Notes: a model not told the origin generated them from the sequence alone. Numbered from the stretch's first letter, positions 43,628-54,253 are shown. The stretch: DNA of 64,000 bases from Lachnospiraceae bacterium (GCA_900753305.1 CAADYR010000145.1:1-64000), one strand, 5' to 3'. Made by a program: numbers and translations.

Positions 43628-46600
43628 CTAAATCTTCTCCAGATTCTCTTCATAGATGTGGCTCATCATATGACTCGGTTCAATAACAAGTGCTTTTTTA
43701 AGAAATTCCTGCGCCTTGTCAACATTTTCAAGTCCGATATTCGCCAATGCCATCAGATAATAACAATGTGCCTCATTCTTCTTCGTATAGTCCTCGTCAA
43801 AAATCAGGAAATCAGGCAGTGATACTGCAAAATAGTCTAATTTCACCTGATCTCTTACGTGCTGTTCTCCATAGTCCAGCAGGCGGTAGAATCTGGCATT
43901 TGCGCCTGCCATATCTCCCAGTTTCTTCTTCGCCAGTCCCTGATACAGGATCATATCTGCAGGCTGGTCATTATAATACATGGCTCCTGCAGGCTCATCC
44001 GTTCCGCATGCAGCCTTCTGCCAGCACTCGATTGCTTCTGCTTCCTTTCCCTGCATCTGCAAGGCTTCTCCCAGATAATAATAGAGGTGGTTGTCCTTTG
44101 TCCCCTCCAGCTTACCTTCGCCCAGATTATCAGGATAAACCAATGCCCTGCAAAGCAGTTCTTCTGCCTGTTTTGCCTCCTGTTCTGCCAAAGCCTTTCT
44201 TGCCAGTGCAAGAAGTGCCAGCGTATATTGTGTCGTGATCTTACCTTCGCCGCCTTCCCATGGATGGAAGTGATGTTCCATGATCATTTTAAAGGCTTCT
44301 TCATATCGTCCTGTCATATTATAGAGAGTGATGTATTCGATATACAGATCATCCCTGGATGCTATGATCTCTCTATGTTCTTCAAAGTGTACCAGTCTTT
44401 CTTCATAACCGGCTCCAAGTTTCTTATATAACTGATCCAGTTCCAGAAATACTCTGGCATCTGACGGATTCAGACGATATGCACATTCCAGTTCCTCTTT
44501 TGCTCTTTGAGTATCCTGTAATTTATTGTAATAAGCCAAAGCCAGATTACGGTGTACTGTAGGATAATCCGGGTATTGTTCCCTCGCCATCTCCCAAAGG
44601 GAAACCGCCTCTTCCCAGCACAGTCTGTCATAATAGAGATTTCCAAGGGCGTAGGCTGCCATTCCGGCATGAAACTCTTCTACTGCATATTTAAGTGCCA
44701 CAATATCTTCCAGTTTATTTGGGAAGTTATAATCCGGACTTAGCCCTTCAGCAGCCGTCGCCATAACCATGGCTGCCTCTTCTCCTCCCATTTTATGTAA
44801 AATATAAGTCTGATAAAAAGCGATCAGCTGGTTTTTGCAGGAAACAGCTTTCAAAACCGTATTTGCTTCTTTATAAGCGCCAAATAATGCATAATCTCTT
44901 GCAATCATCAGATAATTTTCTGCATATCCACGAAGCAGATTATGTAAAGTATTTTGCTCTTTTTCGTCCTGTGTAAGCAGTATTTTTTCAACCCTTGATA
45001 CATAATCAAACGCATCCAGCTCCAGATTGGATGCAATCTGTGCCTTAGCTTCCTCTTGTCTGTCCAGCTTTCTGAGAATATACGCTTTCAATGCTCTTGC
45101 ATTCACATTGTGTCCGTTCTTCATCAGACTTCTTTCTATCATATCCAATGCATGATCGAAACGGGCTTGTCTGGCATCCAATACAGCGAGATAGTAATAT
45201 GCCATCTCCTGCTGTTCATTACTCCATGTCGCCTTGAAGAAGCTGTCATAGGCAGCCTCCTCTTCTTCCAGATAGAGTTGTGCCAGTCCCAGATTGTAAT
45301 AGGCTTCACTGTTATAGGGATTTGGATTTCTTCTGGTCATTCTCTCGATTGCCTTTTCAAAGTATGGTTTTGCCTGGGCAAATCTACCCCTGCGCAATAA
45401 TAACATACCATATGCATTATTGGTGCGGATATCACCCGGATCACGTTTGAGAGCCTCCAGATAATAAGGATCCGGCAGATAGGTAGCGTGACGATACTGC
45501 TCAATATGCTGACCAGCCAGATACAATTCCTCTACTGTCTGTATGCTCTGTGGTTCCCCTATTGCCTCTGCCGGCTTTGGCAGTTCCGGAATTTCCTGTT
45601 TTTCCGGTGTATATGATACCAGCTCCCTTCCATCTTCTGTAACACGGATCGTCAGTTTCGTTTCTTCTTTGATATTTTCAATAACGCATGTTTTCTTATA
45701 AATATCAGTGGGCGAAATTACTTTCTTTTCTTTCATAAGGACTTTGCCATCATAAGTAAGCTCGATATCTGCCAGATGCGTTCCCGTAGCATATACAATG
45801 ATCTCTACTCCTTCCTGTGTACAGGTCATATTTACGGCAGCATCAATCGTTGCATTCTTCACTACACCTGCTGCCTTGTACGGCATGAAATACTGTTTAA
45901 ATGTCTTTTCCTCATAAGGCTTAAGCCATGTGAAATCCGGCTGATTATCAGTATAAACTCCTGTCATCAGTTCCACATAAGGTCCGTCCTCATCTGTCAG
46001 GTTACGATCCCACGCTTTACCGAAATCACCACATCCCCAGGTCCACTGCTTCTTACCCGGTGAAATATGATGGTCTGCCACATGCAGTAAACCTGCCTCC
46101 TTACTGTAATCATATCCACCTACAAAATCATATCTGGACTTTTCTGCCATATAGCTGGTCGGCACCGGAATATTCTTATACCTGGAGATATCTACGCCTT
46201 CACTGTAATCCTTCTTATAATAAACACCTGTTGCAATAGGAAATCTGGACACATCACGTTTCCCATGATCCATAACTGCATGTACATCAGGCGGGAATAC
46301 TGATTGTGTAAACTCATTGGCTGCTACCGCCGGATTCGCCCACCACAGAAAAGTCTGCGGAAGCGGTGTTCTGTTATAGAGTTGACCCATAATTTCAATA
46401 TACGCCCTGTGTGGGTACAGAGTAATCTTCGTAATGCCTTTTGTTCCATACATCTGATCTACATCATGCAAAAGCACAGACTTACTGCCATCCTCATTCT
46501 CCTGCAAAAGATAATCTACCGGCAGAAAAGTTGTCGGTCTGTGATGCTGGGGCCAGTTAAATTCAATCCCACCAGAAATCCACGGTCCTGTCAATCCCAC

Positions 46601-46909
46601 CAATGCAGGCTTGATCACATGATTATAATAAACGAAATCATAGTCATTCGTCTTATCATAAGCGCGCTGTATCCTGCCCCCAAGCTCCGGGAGGATCATA
46701 ACCTTTATATACTCGTTTTCCAGATAAACTGCCTTGTATACCTTATTCTTCTTCACGTCACTGATCGTATCGACGGTAGGATAAGGATAAACCTTACCAC
46801 AGCTTCCCTGATATACTCTCTTCTCCAGAAAAATAGGATTCTTCTGTGGTTCTCCTATCTCATAAGTCGGAATCTTCACCTTTTCTTCCCATACTTTTAC
46901 TTCTCCCAT
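43628..46909 (-). CDS. DUF5107 domain protein with TPR repeats
   Basis: 1093 residues from the ATG at 46909 (ATG at 46921 or 46948 also possible; the ribosome sites are weak). The first 400 residues form a galactose-mutarotase-like beta domain: MILPELGGRIQRAYDK, TGPWISGGIEFNWPQHHRPTTF and FLWWANPAVAANEFTQ are DUF5107 hallmarks. The rest is TPR array (YNSEAYYNLGLAQLYLEEEEAAYDSF, YYYLGEALQMQGKEAEAIECWQKA). In related bacteria such genes pair with glycoside hydrolases; enzymatic role is not proven. The neighbour GH2 gene overlaps its ribosome-site region, so the two are cotranslated. A divergent AraC gene probably controls them. Confidence 0.85.
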   Translation of the reverse strand: MGEVKVWEEKVKIPTYEIGEPQKNPIFLEKRVYQGSCGKVYPYPTVDTISDVKKNKVYKAVYLENEYIKVMILPELGGRIQRAYDKTNDYDFVYYNHVIKPALVGLTGPWISGGIEFNWPQHHRPTTFLPVDYLLQENEDGSKSVLLHDVDQMYGTKGITKITLYPHRAYIEIMGQLYNRTPLPQTFLWWANPAVAANEFTQSVFPPDVHAVMDHGKRDVSRFPIATGVYYKKDYSEGVDISRYKNIPVPTSYMAEKSRYDFVGGYDYSKEAGLLHVADHHISPGKKQWTWGCGDFGKAWDRNLTDEDGPYVELMTGVYTDNQPDFTWLKPYEEKTFKQYFMPYKAAGVVKNATIDAAVNMTCTQEGVEIIVYATGTHLADIELTYDGKVLMKEKKVISPTDIYKKTCVIENIKEETKLTIRVTEDGRELVSYTPEKQEIPELPKPAEAIGEPQSIQTVEELYLAGQHIEQYRHATYLPDPYYLEALKRDPGDIRTNNAYGMLLLRRGRFAQAKPYFEKAIERMTRRNPNPYNSEAYYNLGLAQLYLEEEEAAYDSFFKATWSNEQQEMAYYYLAVLDARQARFDHALDMIERSLMKNGHNVNARALKAYILRKLDRQEEAKAQIASNLELDAFDYVSRVEKILLTQDEKEQNTLHNLLRGYAENYLMIARDYALFGAYKEANTVLKAVSCKNQLIAFYQTYILHKMGGEEAAMVMATAAEGLSPDYNFPNKLEDIVALKYAVEEFHAGMAAYALGNLYYDRLCWEEAVSLWEMAREQYPDYPTVHRNLALAYYNKLQDTQRAKEELECAYRLNPSDARVFLELDQLYKKLGAGYEERLVHFEEHREIIASRDDLYIEYITLYNMTGRYEEAFKMIMEHHFHPWEGGEGKITTQYTLALLALARKALAEQEAKQAEELLCRALVYPDNLGEGKLEGTKDNHLYYYLGEALQMQGKEAEAIECWQKAACGTDEPAGAMYYNDQPADMILYQGLAKKKLGDMAGANARFYRLLDYGEQHVRDQVKLDYFAVSLPDFLIFDEDYTKKNEAHCYYLMALANIGLENVDKAQEFLKKALVIEPSHMMSHIYEENLEKI

Positions 46910-47183
46910 ATTAGTCACCATACCTTCCCGTAACCTGCATACATTCAAATACTTTATCTCATACCTTGTGCAGACACATTTTACATTTCTGTTTTTGATA
47001 CTTCCAGTATACCCCCATAGTTATGACAGTACATTATCCTGAATTGCGATTTTATTGAGAAAAATTGCTGTTGTATAGAATCATTACTGTCTGAATTTAA
47101 AATATATTTATATGCACATATACGTGTTTTTATTTTAATATGTTATACTGGACATAGATAAATATTGCGAAAGGAAATCCCAT

Positions 47184-48080
47184 ATGAAATCATTAGAGTC
47201 CCATATTGCTCCTCATTCAGAATATTTTCAGTATACACCAAGTCTCACAGCCTGGAATACCTTTTTCTATCCTGTCTGCACAGGACACTTTGTCTACGAA
47301 CCAGACTATACCCTGCACCGTAGTTCCTTTGACAGTTTCCTCCTCATGTATATTTCACAGGGGCAGCTCACTGTAGACACTTCTAATGCCTCATTCCAGA
47401 CAAAAGCCGGTCAGTTCGTGCTTCTTGACTGCTATGAACCTCATGGCTATACGACAACGACCGGCTGGGAAAGTCTCTGGCTTCACTTTGACGGAAAACA
47501 GGCCAGGAACTATTATGACCTGATCCGGATGCATCTTGGCACTGTTTTTACCCTTGGGGATTCTGCGTCCGTTCTCCACAGTATGGAAAACATTTACCAT
47601 ACCTTTTCCACAAGTGAAGTGATCCGTGAAGCATTACTCTCTAAACAGATCACCGATATTCTCACCAGACTACTGCTCTCCACCCCTGCGGACAAGGACA
47701 AAACCAGTGATTCCATGGCAGATATCACCTCCTATATCAACGAACACTTTGCTGAGGATATAACAATAAAGGACCTGGCAGAACGTGCTCTGCTAAGTCC
47801 TTATCATTTCATTCGATTATTTAAAAAGCTGGTCGGTTTTACCCCACATGAATATCTGGTAAATACCCGGATCAATACTGCCAGATATCTACTCAAAAAT
47901 ACCGGAATGTCTACCAAGGATATCTGCTTCCAGTGCGGCTTTTCCAGTGAGAGTGTCTTCTGCAATGCCTTTAAGAAAAACACAGGGCAGACTCCCTCTG
48001 CCTACCGCAGTGATTATTCTATCCCCAATATCTCTCTGGCTACGAATACACCACTTGCCGATGCATGGGAAAGGGAATGA
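47184..48080 (+). CDS. AraC-family transcriptional regulator
   Basis: 298 residues; start follows AAAGGAA. The N-terminal cupin-type sensor domain (SFLLMYISQGQLTVDTSNASFQTKAGQFVLLDCYEPHGY, HFDG) binds sugars in related regulators. The C-terminal double helix-turn-helix is clear: INEHFAEDITIKDLAERALLSPYHFIRLFKKLVGFTPHEYLVNTRINTARYLLKNTGMSTKDICFQCGFSSESVFCNAFKKNTGQTPSAYR (residues about 190-280). It is divergent from the DUF5107-GH2 genes across 274 bp and probably activates them in response to the sugar. Its 3' end overlaps the FAD oxidoreductase gene by 67 bp, convergent. Confidence 0.92.
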   Translation: MKSLESHIAPHSEYFQYTPSLTAWNTFFYPVCTGHFVYEPDYTLHRSSFDSFLLMYISQGQLTVDTSNASFQTKAGQFVLLDCYEPHGYTTTTGWESLWLHFDGKQARNYYDLIRMHLGTVFTLGDSASVLHSMENIYHTFSTSEVIREALLSKQITDILTRLLLSTPADKDKTSDSMADITSYINEHFAEDITIKDLAERALLSPYHFIRLFKKLVGFTPHEYLVNTRINTARYLLKNTGMSTKDICFQCGFSSESVFCNAFKKNTGQTPSAYRSDYSIPNISLATNTPLADAWERE

Positions 48081-49396
48081 GTCACTCCACTGCCATCTCC
48101 GATCACATAGAGTCCCTTATAACGGCTCTCCAGGTGCTCATCCAATGCAACCTCCATGTTATAGAACTTAACTTCTACACCATATAATAAGGTATCATCA
48201 TTGGCAGTACCTGGGGCGATCTTATCCAGTGCATAGATCATTTCAATAATGCCGTCCAGGATTCGCTTTGGCAGTACCAGACTCAGGTCACCGGGAGTTG
48301 CTGTCAAGGTTGGTGTTACAATACCTTCTGCGATTCTGGTCGCATTGCTTCGTCTGCCTCGCACCAGATCTCCGAAACGTTGCACGATGACACCGCCACC
48401 TAACATGTTGGACAATCTGGCAATACTCTCACCATATCCGTTACTGTCTTTGAACGGCTCTGAGAAACGTTTGGCAACCAGAAGTGCGAAATTCGTATTC
48501 TCCGTCTGCTTGTCAGCCCCTTCGTAACTGTGTCCGTTTACTGTTACGATACCATTGGTGTTCTCTGAAACTACGATACCATGTGGATTCATGCAGAAGG
48601 TTCTTACTCTGTCCTCAAATTTCTCTGTTCTGTATACAATCTTGCTTTCATATAATTCATCTGTTAAATGTGAGAAAATAACTGCCGGAAGTTCTACACG
48701 CACACCAATATCTACACGATTGGATTTCGTTGCAATATCCAGCTCCTGACAGACATGCTCCATCCATTTGCTTCCGCTTCGCCCTACAGAAATGACACAC
48801 TTGTCACTTTCATATTCCTCATGCTCTGTAATCACACGATAACCGCCATCCTCTACCTTCACATCTACAACCGGCGTGTCAAAATGGAATTCAACCTTAT
48901 CCTTGAGATCATCATACATATTCTGAAGAACCACATAGTTGATATCTGTTCCCAGATGACGAACAGATGCATCCAACAGGTTCAGACCATTCTGCAGACA
49001 AAGCTTCTTGAATTTCGTTCCTGCGGTTGAATACAGCTTCGTTCCTTCTCCACCAAATGCCATGTTGATATCATCTACATAATGCATGAGCTGTATTGCC
49101 TTCTCTTTACCTATGTACTCATATAATGTACCACCGAAATCATTGGTGATATTGTACTTTCCATCTGAAAAAGCTCCGGCTCCACCAAAACCGCTCATAA
49201 TGGAACAGCTTTTACAGTGGATACAGCTTGTGATCTTCTTGCCATCAATCGGACAGTGCCTCTTCTCCAGAGCATGCCCCGCTTCGAAAATAGCAATCTT
49301 AAGATTCCCGTTATGTTTTGTCAGTTCATATGCGGAGAAAATACCCCCTGGTCCCGCTCCAATGATAATTACATCATACTTCATATTTTTTACCAT
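48014..49396 (-). CDS. FAD-dependent oxidoreductase (uncharacterised FAD-dehydrogenase family)
   Basis: 460 residues. The FAD-binding N terminus KYDVIIIGAGPGGIFSAYELTKHN is clear. A Cys cluster (KKITSCIHCKSCSIMSGFGGAGAFSDGKYNI, about 50-80) precedes GKY motif loops typical of COG2509-like proteins. The C-terminal GLYVIGDGSGVTHSLSHASASGVFVAREIL is the second FAD contact. Start 49396 (MVKN) or 49384 (MKYDV) cannot be decided: an AAAGG lies close to the first. Substrate unknown. Family proteins link to tRNA or quinone metabolism in some annotation, but no evidence here supports either. Confidence 0.82.
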   Translation of the reverse strand: MVKNMKYDVIIIGAGPGGIFSAYELTKHNGNLKIAIFEAGHALEKRHCPIDGKKITSCIHCKSCSIMSGFGGAGAFSDGKYNITNDFGGTLYEYIGKEKAIQLMHYVDDINMAFGGEGTKLYSTAGTKFKKLCLQNGLNLLDASVRHLGTDINYVVLQNMYDDLKDKVEFHFDTPVVDVKVEDGGYRVITEHEEYESDKCVISVGRSGSKWMEHVCQELDIATKSNRVDIGVRVELPAVIFSHLTDELYESKIVYRTEKFEDRVRTFCMNPHGIVVSENTNGIVTVNGHSYEGADKQTENTNFALLVAKRFSEPFKDSNGYGESIARLSNMLGGGVIVQRFGDLVRGRRSNATRIAEGIVTPTLTATPGDLSLVLPKRILDGIIEMIYALDKIAPGTANDDTLLYGVEVKFYNMEVALDEHLESRYKGLYVIGDGSGVTHSLSHASASGVFVAREILGIE

Positions 49397-49410
49397 ACCT
49401 TTCTTTCGTC

Positions 49411-49435
49411 AGTGGTAAACAGTGCGCTTACCACT
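49411..49435. terminator. Weak hairpin between dnaE and FAD oxidoreductase
   Basis: Stem AGTGGTAA/TTACCACT (8 bp, loop 9 nt) without a T run. It may be an mRNA processing or attenuation element. Confidence 0.4.
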
Positions 49436-49441
49436 CTGTAT

Positions 49442-52400
49442 TTACACCACTCGCACATTACCCTCGCCAAGCATCCCCCTCAGACGCTCCAGCACCTCTC
49501 CATCCGCATGTATATTGCGGTTGGAAGGTAATGTTTTCATTTGCTTGGTATCTTCCAGATAAATAACAATGCTGTCATTTCCGTCAGACTGTGCGATATT
49601 TTCAAACAACTTCTGTTCCTGTGATACATAGCTGTCCATATTGGGGAATTTAAGCCAGACCTTCCTTGGAATCTCATCAAAAGCCGTGATCTTCTCACTG
49701 ATGAGCTTACCGTCTCGTTCTTCCTCTACAGATACACGTCCCTGGATAAATACCTTGTTCTCCTCTGTAAGTTTATAAGAATTCTTCTCATAGTCCTTGG
49801 GAAATACGATAACTTCCACACTTCCTACCATATCTTCCACCGTCAGAAAAGCCATGATCTGGTCATTCTTGGTATATTTGATCTTCTTATCCATGATCAT
49901 TCCGCCAATGGTCACACGGCTGCCGTCCGTCACAACAGTCCTCTGTGTCTCTTCATCCAGATAAAAGTCAGTTGTCTTTGCCGTAATATACTTGCTCCAC
50001 AGTGCCTCATATTCCTGCATGGGATGTCCACTGACATAGAAGCCAAGTACCTCCTTCTCAAAGCTTAAAAGAAGCTCCTTGTCGTATTCTCCGACATCCG
50101 GCATCTTGATCTCAAGTTCTTCCTTTTCCTCTTCTGAAACAATATCAAACAATGACATCTGTCCTGCCATAACGCCTTTTTTGCCATTCTGTACGCTGTC
50201 AAGGATCTGCACATAGACACTCATTAACTGTTTTCTCGTACAGCCGAAACTGTCAAAGGCTCCTGATTTGATAAAATGCTCAATGGCTCTCTTATTCACA
50301 TCCAGAGATGCCGTACGTTCTATGAAATCCTTCAGACTCACGAATATGCCATGTTCATTACGTTCTTTTACGATTGCATCAATAACCGGTCTGCCGATAT
50401 TCTTGATGGCAGTCAAAGCATGCCTGATAGAATTACCCGATACAGAGAACCCTGCCTCTCCCTCGTTGATATCAGGCGGGAGAATCTGAATATTCATATT
50501 TCGGCATACCATGATATACTCTGATACTTTCGTTGGATTATCAATAACAGAGGTCAGAAGAGCCGCCATGAATTCTACCGGATAATAATATTTCAGATAG
50601 GCAGTCTGATAAGCGACCACTGCATAGCAGGCAGCATGTGACTTATTAAATGCATACTTGGCAAAGTCCATCATCGTTCCATAGATATGCTCTGCAATTT
50701 CAGGTGCGATCCCGTTCGCCTCACAGCCGGGTACTCCTTCCTCTGCATTTCCGTGAACGAAGTTTGCACGCTCTTTCTCCATGACATATGCCTTTTTCTT
50801 ACTCATGGCACGACGAACCAGGTCACTTCGTCCCATCGTATAACCGCCCAGATCACGCACGATCTGCATAACCTGCTCCTGATATACGATACAGCCATAG
50901 GTCGGTGCCAGGATAGGTTCTAGCTGGGGTGTCTCATACGTTACCAGATCAGGATTGTTCTTACCCTTGATATAACTGGGGATGAAGTCCATAGGTCCCG
51001 GACGATACAGGGAAATTCCCGCAATAACATCTTCCAGATTCTGTGGTTTTAGCTCTTTCATGAAGTTCTTCATACCCTGACTTTCCAACTGGAACACACC
51101 ATCTGTCTTGCCCGTTCCCAGAGATGCCAGTACCTTCTTATCATCATAATCGATCTTATCCACATCAATAACGATTCCGTGTGTTTTTTCCACATTTCGC
51201 ACTGCATTCTTGATAACAGTCAATGTACGGAGTCCCAGAAAGTCCATCTTCAACAATCCCAGTTCTTCGATGGTAGTCATGGTGAACTGTGTCGTGATCG
51301 CGCCATCACTTCCTCTGGAAAGTGGCACAAATTCATCCGCAGGCTTCTGACAGATTACAACACCTGCCGCATGCATGGAGGTGTGTCTTGGCAGTCCTTC
51401 CAGCTTTTTACACATGTCGATCAGATAATGAACCTGCTCGTTTTCCTCATAGAGCTTCCTGAGTTCCGGATTCAGTTCCAGCGCACGACTCAGAGTAATA
51501 TTCAGCTCATTGGGCACCATCTTGGAGATACTGTCAGCGAAATTATAGGGCATATCCAATACACGCGCCACATCCCTGATCACACCTTTGGCTGCCAAAG
51601 TACCAAAAGTAACGATCTGTACCACCTTATCCTTACCGTATTTACGTTCTACATACTCGATAACCTCCTGTCGTCTCTCATAGCAGAAGTCAATATCAAT
51701 ATCGGGCATGGATACACGCTCCGGATTCAGAAAACGCTCAAACAGCAGATTATAACGGATCGGGTCAATATTTGTAATATGCAGACAGTACGATACGATA
51801 CTTCCCGCAGCACTTCCTCGCCCCGGTCCTACCGGTATGTCATGGCTTTTTGCCCAGTTGATAAAATCCCATACGATCAGGAAATAATCAACATATCCCA
51901 TCTTCTGAATGACACCCAGTTCATAATGCAGCTTATCTGCCAGTGTACCGTCATCCTCAGGATAACGTTCTGCCAGTCCGTCAAAACACAGTTTATTCAA
52001 ATAACTCCATGAATCATAGCCTTCCGGTACATCGAACTTAGGCAGCTTCGTCACGCCAAATTCGATCTCCACATTACAGCGGTCAGCGATCCTGGCTGTA
52101 TTATCCAGTGCCTCCTGTGCATAAGGAAAGAGCTGGCGCATCTCCAGTTCACTCTTTACATAGTACTGACCGCCCTCATAACGCATTCTGTCCTCATCCG
52201 TTACCTTCTTGGCAGTCTGGATACACAAAAGAATATCATGCGCCTGTGCATCCTCCGCATAGGTATAATGGATATCGTTAGTCGCTACCAGAGGGATATC
52301 CAGTTCCTTACTCATGCGCACCAATGCCGCATTTACTGTCTTTTGTTCGGGTATTCCATGATCCTGCAGCTCCAGGAAATAGTTGCCCTTTCCAAAGCAT

Positions 52401-52891
52401 GCCTCATATTTGAGTGCAGCCTTCTTCGCTTCCTCATAGAGTCCCTTGGAAATATATCGCTGCACCTCTCCTGCCAGACACGCTGACAGACAGATAATAC
52501 CCTCATGGTAAGTGTTTAAAACCTCCATATCCACACGGGGCTTATAATAATAACCTTCTGTAAAACCTCGGCTGACGATCTTCATCAGATTGGAATAACC
52601 CTGGTTATTCTCTGCTAACAGTACAAGGTGATAGTATCTGTCCTCGCCTCCTGTCAGCTCTTTATCAAATCGGGAGTTAGGTGCTACATAGACCTCACAG
52701 CCCAGAATCGGCTTGATTCCCTGTGCTTTTGCTTCTTTATAGAAATCGATCACACCAAACATAACGCCATGGTCTGTAATGGCACCGCTGTCCATTCCCA
52801 GCTCTTTGAGGCGTTTCACATATTCTTTTATTTTATTAGAGCCGTCCAAAAGGCTGTATTCTGTATGCACATGCAGATGCGTAAATGCCAT
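49442..52891 (-). CDS. dnaE: DNA polymerase III subunit alpha, DnaE type
   Basis: 1149 residues from the ATG at 52891, after GGGAGGG; the longer ORF adds 16 residues with no ribosome site. The N terminus is the PHP domain (MAFTHLHVHTEYSLLDGSNKIKEYV, LLAENNQGYSNLMKIVSRGF, TNDIHY). The polymerase core has the catalytic PGRGSAAGSIVSYCLHIT and MPDIDIDFCYERR (Asp triad region). The fingers and a HhH region (SLYRPGPMDFIPSYIKGK, HGNAEEG, MAALLTSVIDN) follow. The C-terminal OB fold is VTIGGMIMDKKIKYTKNDQIMAFLTVEDMVGSVEVIVFP. In Firmicutes DnaE extends primers beside PolC. Confidence 0.98.
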   Translation of the reverse strand: MAFTHLHVHTEYSLLDGSNKIKEYVKRLKELGMDSGAITDHGVMFGVIDFYKEAKAQGIKPILGCEVYVAPNSRFDKELTGGEDRYYHLVLLAENNQGYSNLMKIVSRGFTEGYYYKPRVDMEVLNTYHEGIICLSACLAGEVQRYISKGLYEEAKKAALKYEACFGKGNYFLELQDHGIPEQKTVNAALVRMSKELDIPLVATNDIHYTYAEDAQAHDILLCIQTAKKVTDEDRMRYEGGQYYVKSELEMRQLFPYAQEALDNTARIADRCNVEIEFGVTKLPKFDVPEGYDSWSYLNKLCFDGLAERYPEDDGTLADKLHYELGVIQKMGYVDYFLIVWDFINWAKSHDIPVGPGRGSAAGSIVSYCLHITNIDPIRYNLLFERFLNPERVSMPDIDIDFCYERRQEVIEYVERKYGKDKVVQIVTFGTLAAKGVIRDVARVLDMPYNFADSISKMVPNELNITLSRALELNPELRKLYEENEQVHYLIDMCKKLEGLPRHTSMHAAGVVICQKPADEFVPLSRGSDGAITTQFTMTTIEELGLLKMDFLGLRTLTVIKNAVRNVEKTHGIVIDVDKIDYDDKKVLASLGTGKTDGVFQLESQGMKNFMKELKPQNLEDVIAGISLYRPGPMDFIPSYIKGKNNPDLVTYETPQLEPILAPTYGCIVYQEQVMQIVRDLGGYTMGRSDLVRRAMSKKKAYVMEKERANFVHGNAEEGVPGCEANGIAPEIAEHIYGTMMDFAKYAFNKSHAACYAVVAYQTAYLKYYYPVEFMAALLTSVIDNPTKVSEYIMVCRNMNIQILPPDINEGEAGFSVSGNSIRHALTAIKNIGRPVIDAIVKERNEHGIFVSLKDFIERTASLDVNKRAIEHFIKSGAFDSFGCTRKQLMSVYVQILDSVQNGKKGVMAGQMSLFDIVSEEEKEELEIKMPDVGEYDKELLLSFEKEVLGFYVSGHPMQEYEALWSKYITAKTTDFYLDEETQRTVVTDGSRVTIGGMIMDKKIKYTKNDQIMAFLTVEDMVGSVEVIVFPKDYEKNSYKLTEENKVFIQGRVSVEEERDGKLISEKITAFDEIPRKVWLKFPNMDSYVSQEQKLFENIAQSDGNDSIVIYLEDTKQMKTLPSNRNIHADGEVLERLRGMLGEGNVRVV

Positions 52892-52975
52892 GCGAGTGCC
52901 CTCCCTGTATAATTTCTTTTTAACGTAATTAGTATACAACGCAAGGTCTGAATTGGCTAGTTAAAATTGCGATAC

Positions 52976-53003
52976 AAAAGGCAACCGGAACTGACCGATT
53001 GCC
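52976..53003 (-). terminator. Terminator after metK
   Basis: Stem GGCAACCGG/CCGATTGCC (one mismatch, loop 6 nt) followed on the minus strand by TTTTG, just past the metK stop. Confidence 0.75.
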
Positions 53004-53016
53004 CTTTGTTCATGTA

Positions 53017-54204
53017 TTATAAATATTTCTTTAAAGTATCTACCCTGTCCAGCTTCTCCCATGGAAGATCCAGATCGTTACGTCCAAAATGTCCATAAGC
53101 TGCTGTCTGCTTGTAAATAGGTCTTCTCAGATCAAGCATCTTAATGATTCCTGCCGGGCGAAGATCGAAGTTCTTACGAATGATCTCAACGAGCTTCTCA
53201 CTGGAAAGCTTGCCTGTACCAAAAGTATCTACATTGATGGAAGTAGGCTGTGCTACACCGATCGCATAAGATAACTGAATCTCACACTTGTCAGCCAGAC
53301 CTGCTGCTACGATGTTCTTTGCTACATAACGTGCTGCATAAGCGCCACTTCTGTCTACCTTCGTACAATCCTTGCCGGAGAAAGCTCCGCCGCCGTGACG
53401 GGCATATCCGCCGTAAGTATCTACGATGATCTTACGTCCTGTCAAACCTGCATCACCATGAGGTCCACCGATTACGAAACGTCCTGTAGGGTTGATAAAG
53501 AACTTGGTCTCTGCGTCTACCATCTCAGCAGGAAGGATCGGATCAAATACGTATTTCTTAATGTCTTCATGGATCTGTTCCTGAGTCACATCTTCATCAT
53601 GCTGTGTAGATAATACAACAGCTTCCAGTCTCTTGGGCTTACCATTCTCATCATATTCTACAGATACCTGTGTCTTGCCATCCGGTCTTAAATACTTTAA
53701 TGTACCGTTCTTACGCACCTTGGTAAGCTGTAATGCCAGCTTATGAGCAAGGGAGATAGGATAAGGCATGTATTCTGCTGTCTCATTTGTAGCATAACCA
53801 AACATCATACCCTGATCGCCTGCACCGATTGCTTCGATCTCTGCATCGCTCATCTTATTCTCTTTTGCTTCAAGAGCTTTGTCAACGCCCATTGCGATAT
53901 CGCCTGACTGCTCATCAATTGCTGTAAATACCGCACAGGTATTGCCATCAAAGCCATACTCTGACTTATCATAGCCGATTTCCTTTACTGTCTCACGAAC
54001 AATCTTTGGAATATCTACATATGCCTTCGTAGTGATCTCTCCTGTAACCAGTACGAAACCAGTACAAGCTGCTGTTTCACAGGCTACACGGCTCATTGGA
54101 TCCTGTGCCATCAATGCATCCAGAATCGCATCAGAAATGGCATCGCACACTTTATCAGGATGTCCTTCTGTAACAGATTCGGAAGTAAACAAAAGTTTCT
54201 CCAT
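53017..54204 (-). CDS. metK: S-adenosylmethionine synthetase
   Basis: 395 residues. Makes S-adenosylmethionine from ATP and methionine. Full-length signatures: SVTEGHPDKVCDAISDAILDAL, GAGDQGMMFGYATNET (Gly-rich loop, about 113), and GGGAFSGKDCTKVDRSGAYAARYVAKN (about 263). The start follows the S-box expression platform, with AAGGAGG. The gene is governed by the SAM riboswitch upstream, so it is shut off when SAM is plentiful. Confidence 0.98.
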   Translation of the reverse strand: MEKLLFTSESVTEGHPDKVCDAISDAILDALMAQDPMSRVACETAACTGFVLVTGEITTKAYVDIPKIVRETVKEIGYDKSEYGFDGNTCAVFTAIDEQSGDIAMGVDKALEAKENKMSDAEIEAIGAGDQGMMFGYATNETAEYMPYPISLAHKLALQLTKVRKNGTLKYLRPDGKTQVSVEYDENGKPKRLEAVVLSTQHDEDVTQEQIHEDIKKYVFDPILPAEMVDAETKFFINPTGRFVIGGPHGDAGLTGRKIIVDTYGGYARHGGGAFSGKDCTKVDRSGAYAARYVAKNIVAAGLADKCEIQLSYAIGVAQPTSINVDTFGTGKLSSEKLVEIIRKNFDLRPAGIIKMLDLRRPIYKQTAAYGHFGRNDLDLPWEKLDRVDTLKKYL

Positions 54205-54253
54205 TTTTTTCCTCCTTGATGTAGTGAATTGTATTCACATGAATTACACTCAT

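Noticed and set aside
51179..52012. 277-residue plus-strand ORF within dnaE
   Set aside because: Antisense shadow of a fully conserved polymerase gene; no start signal.
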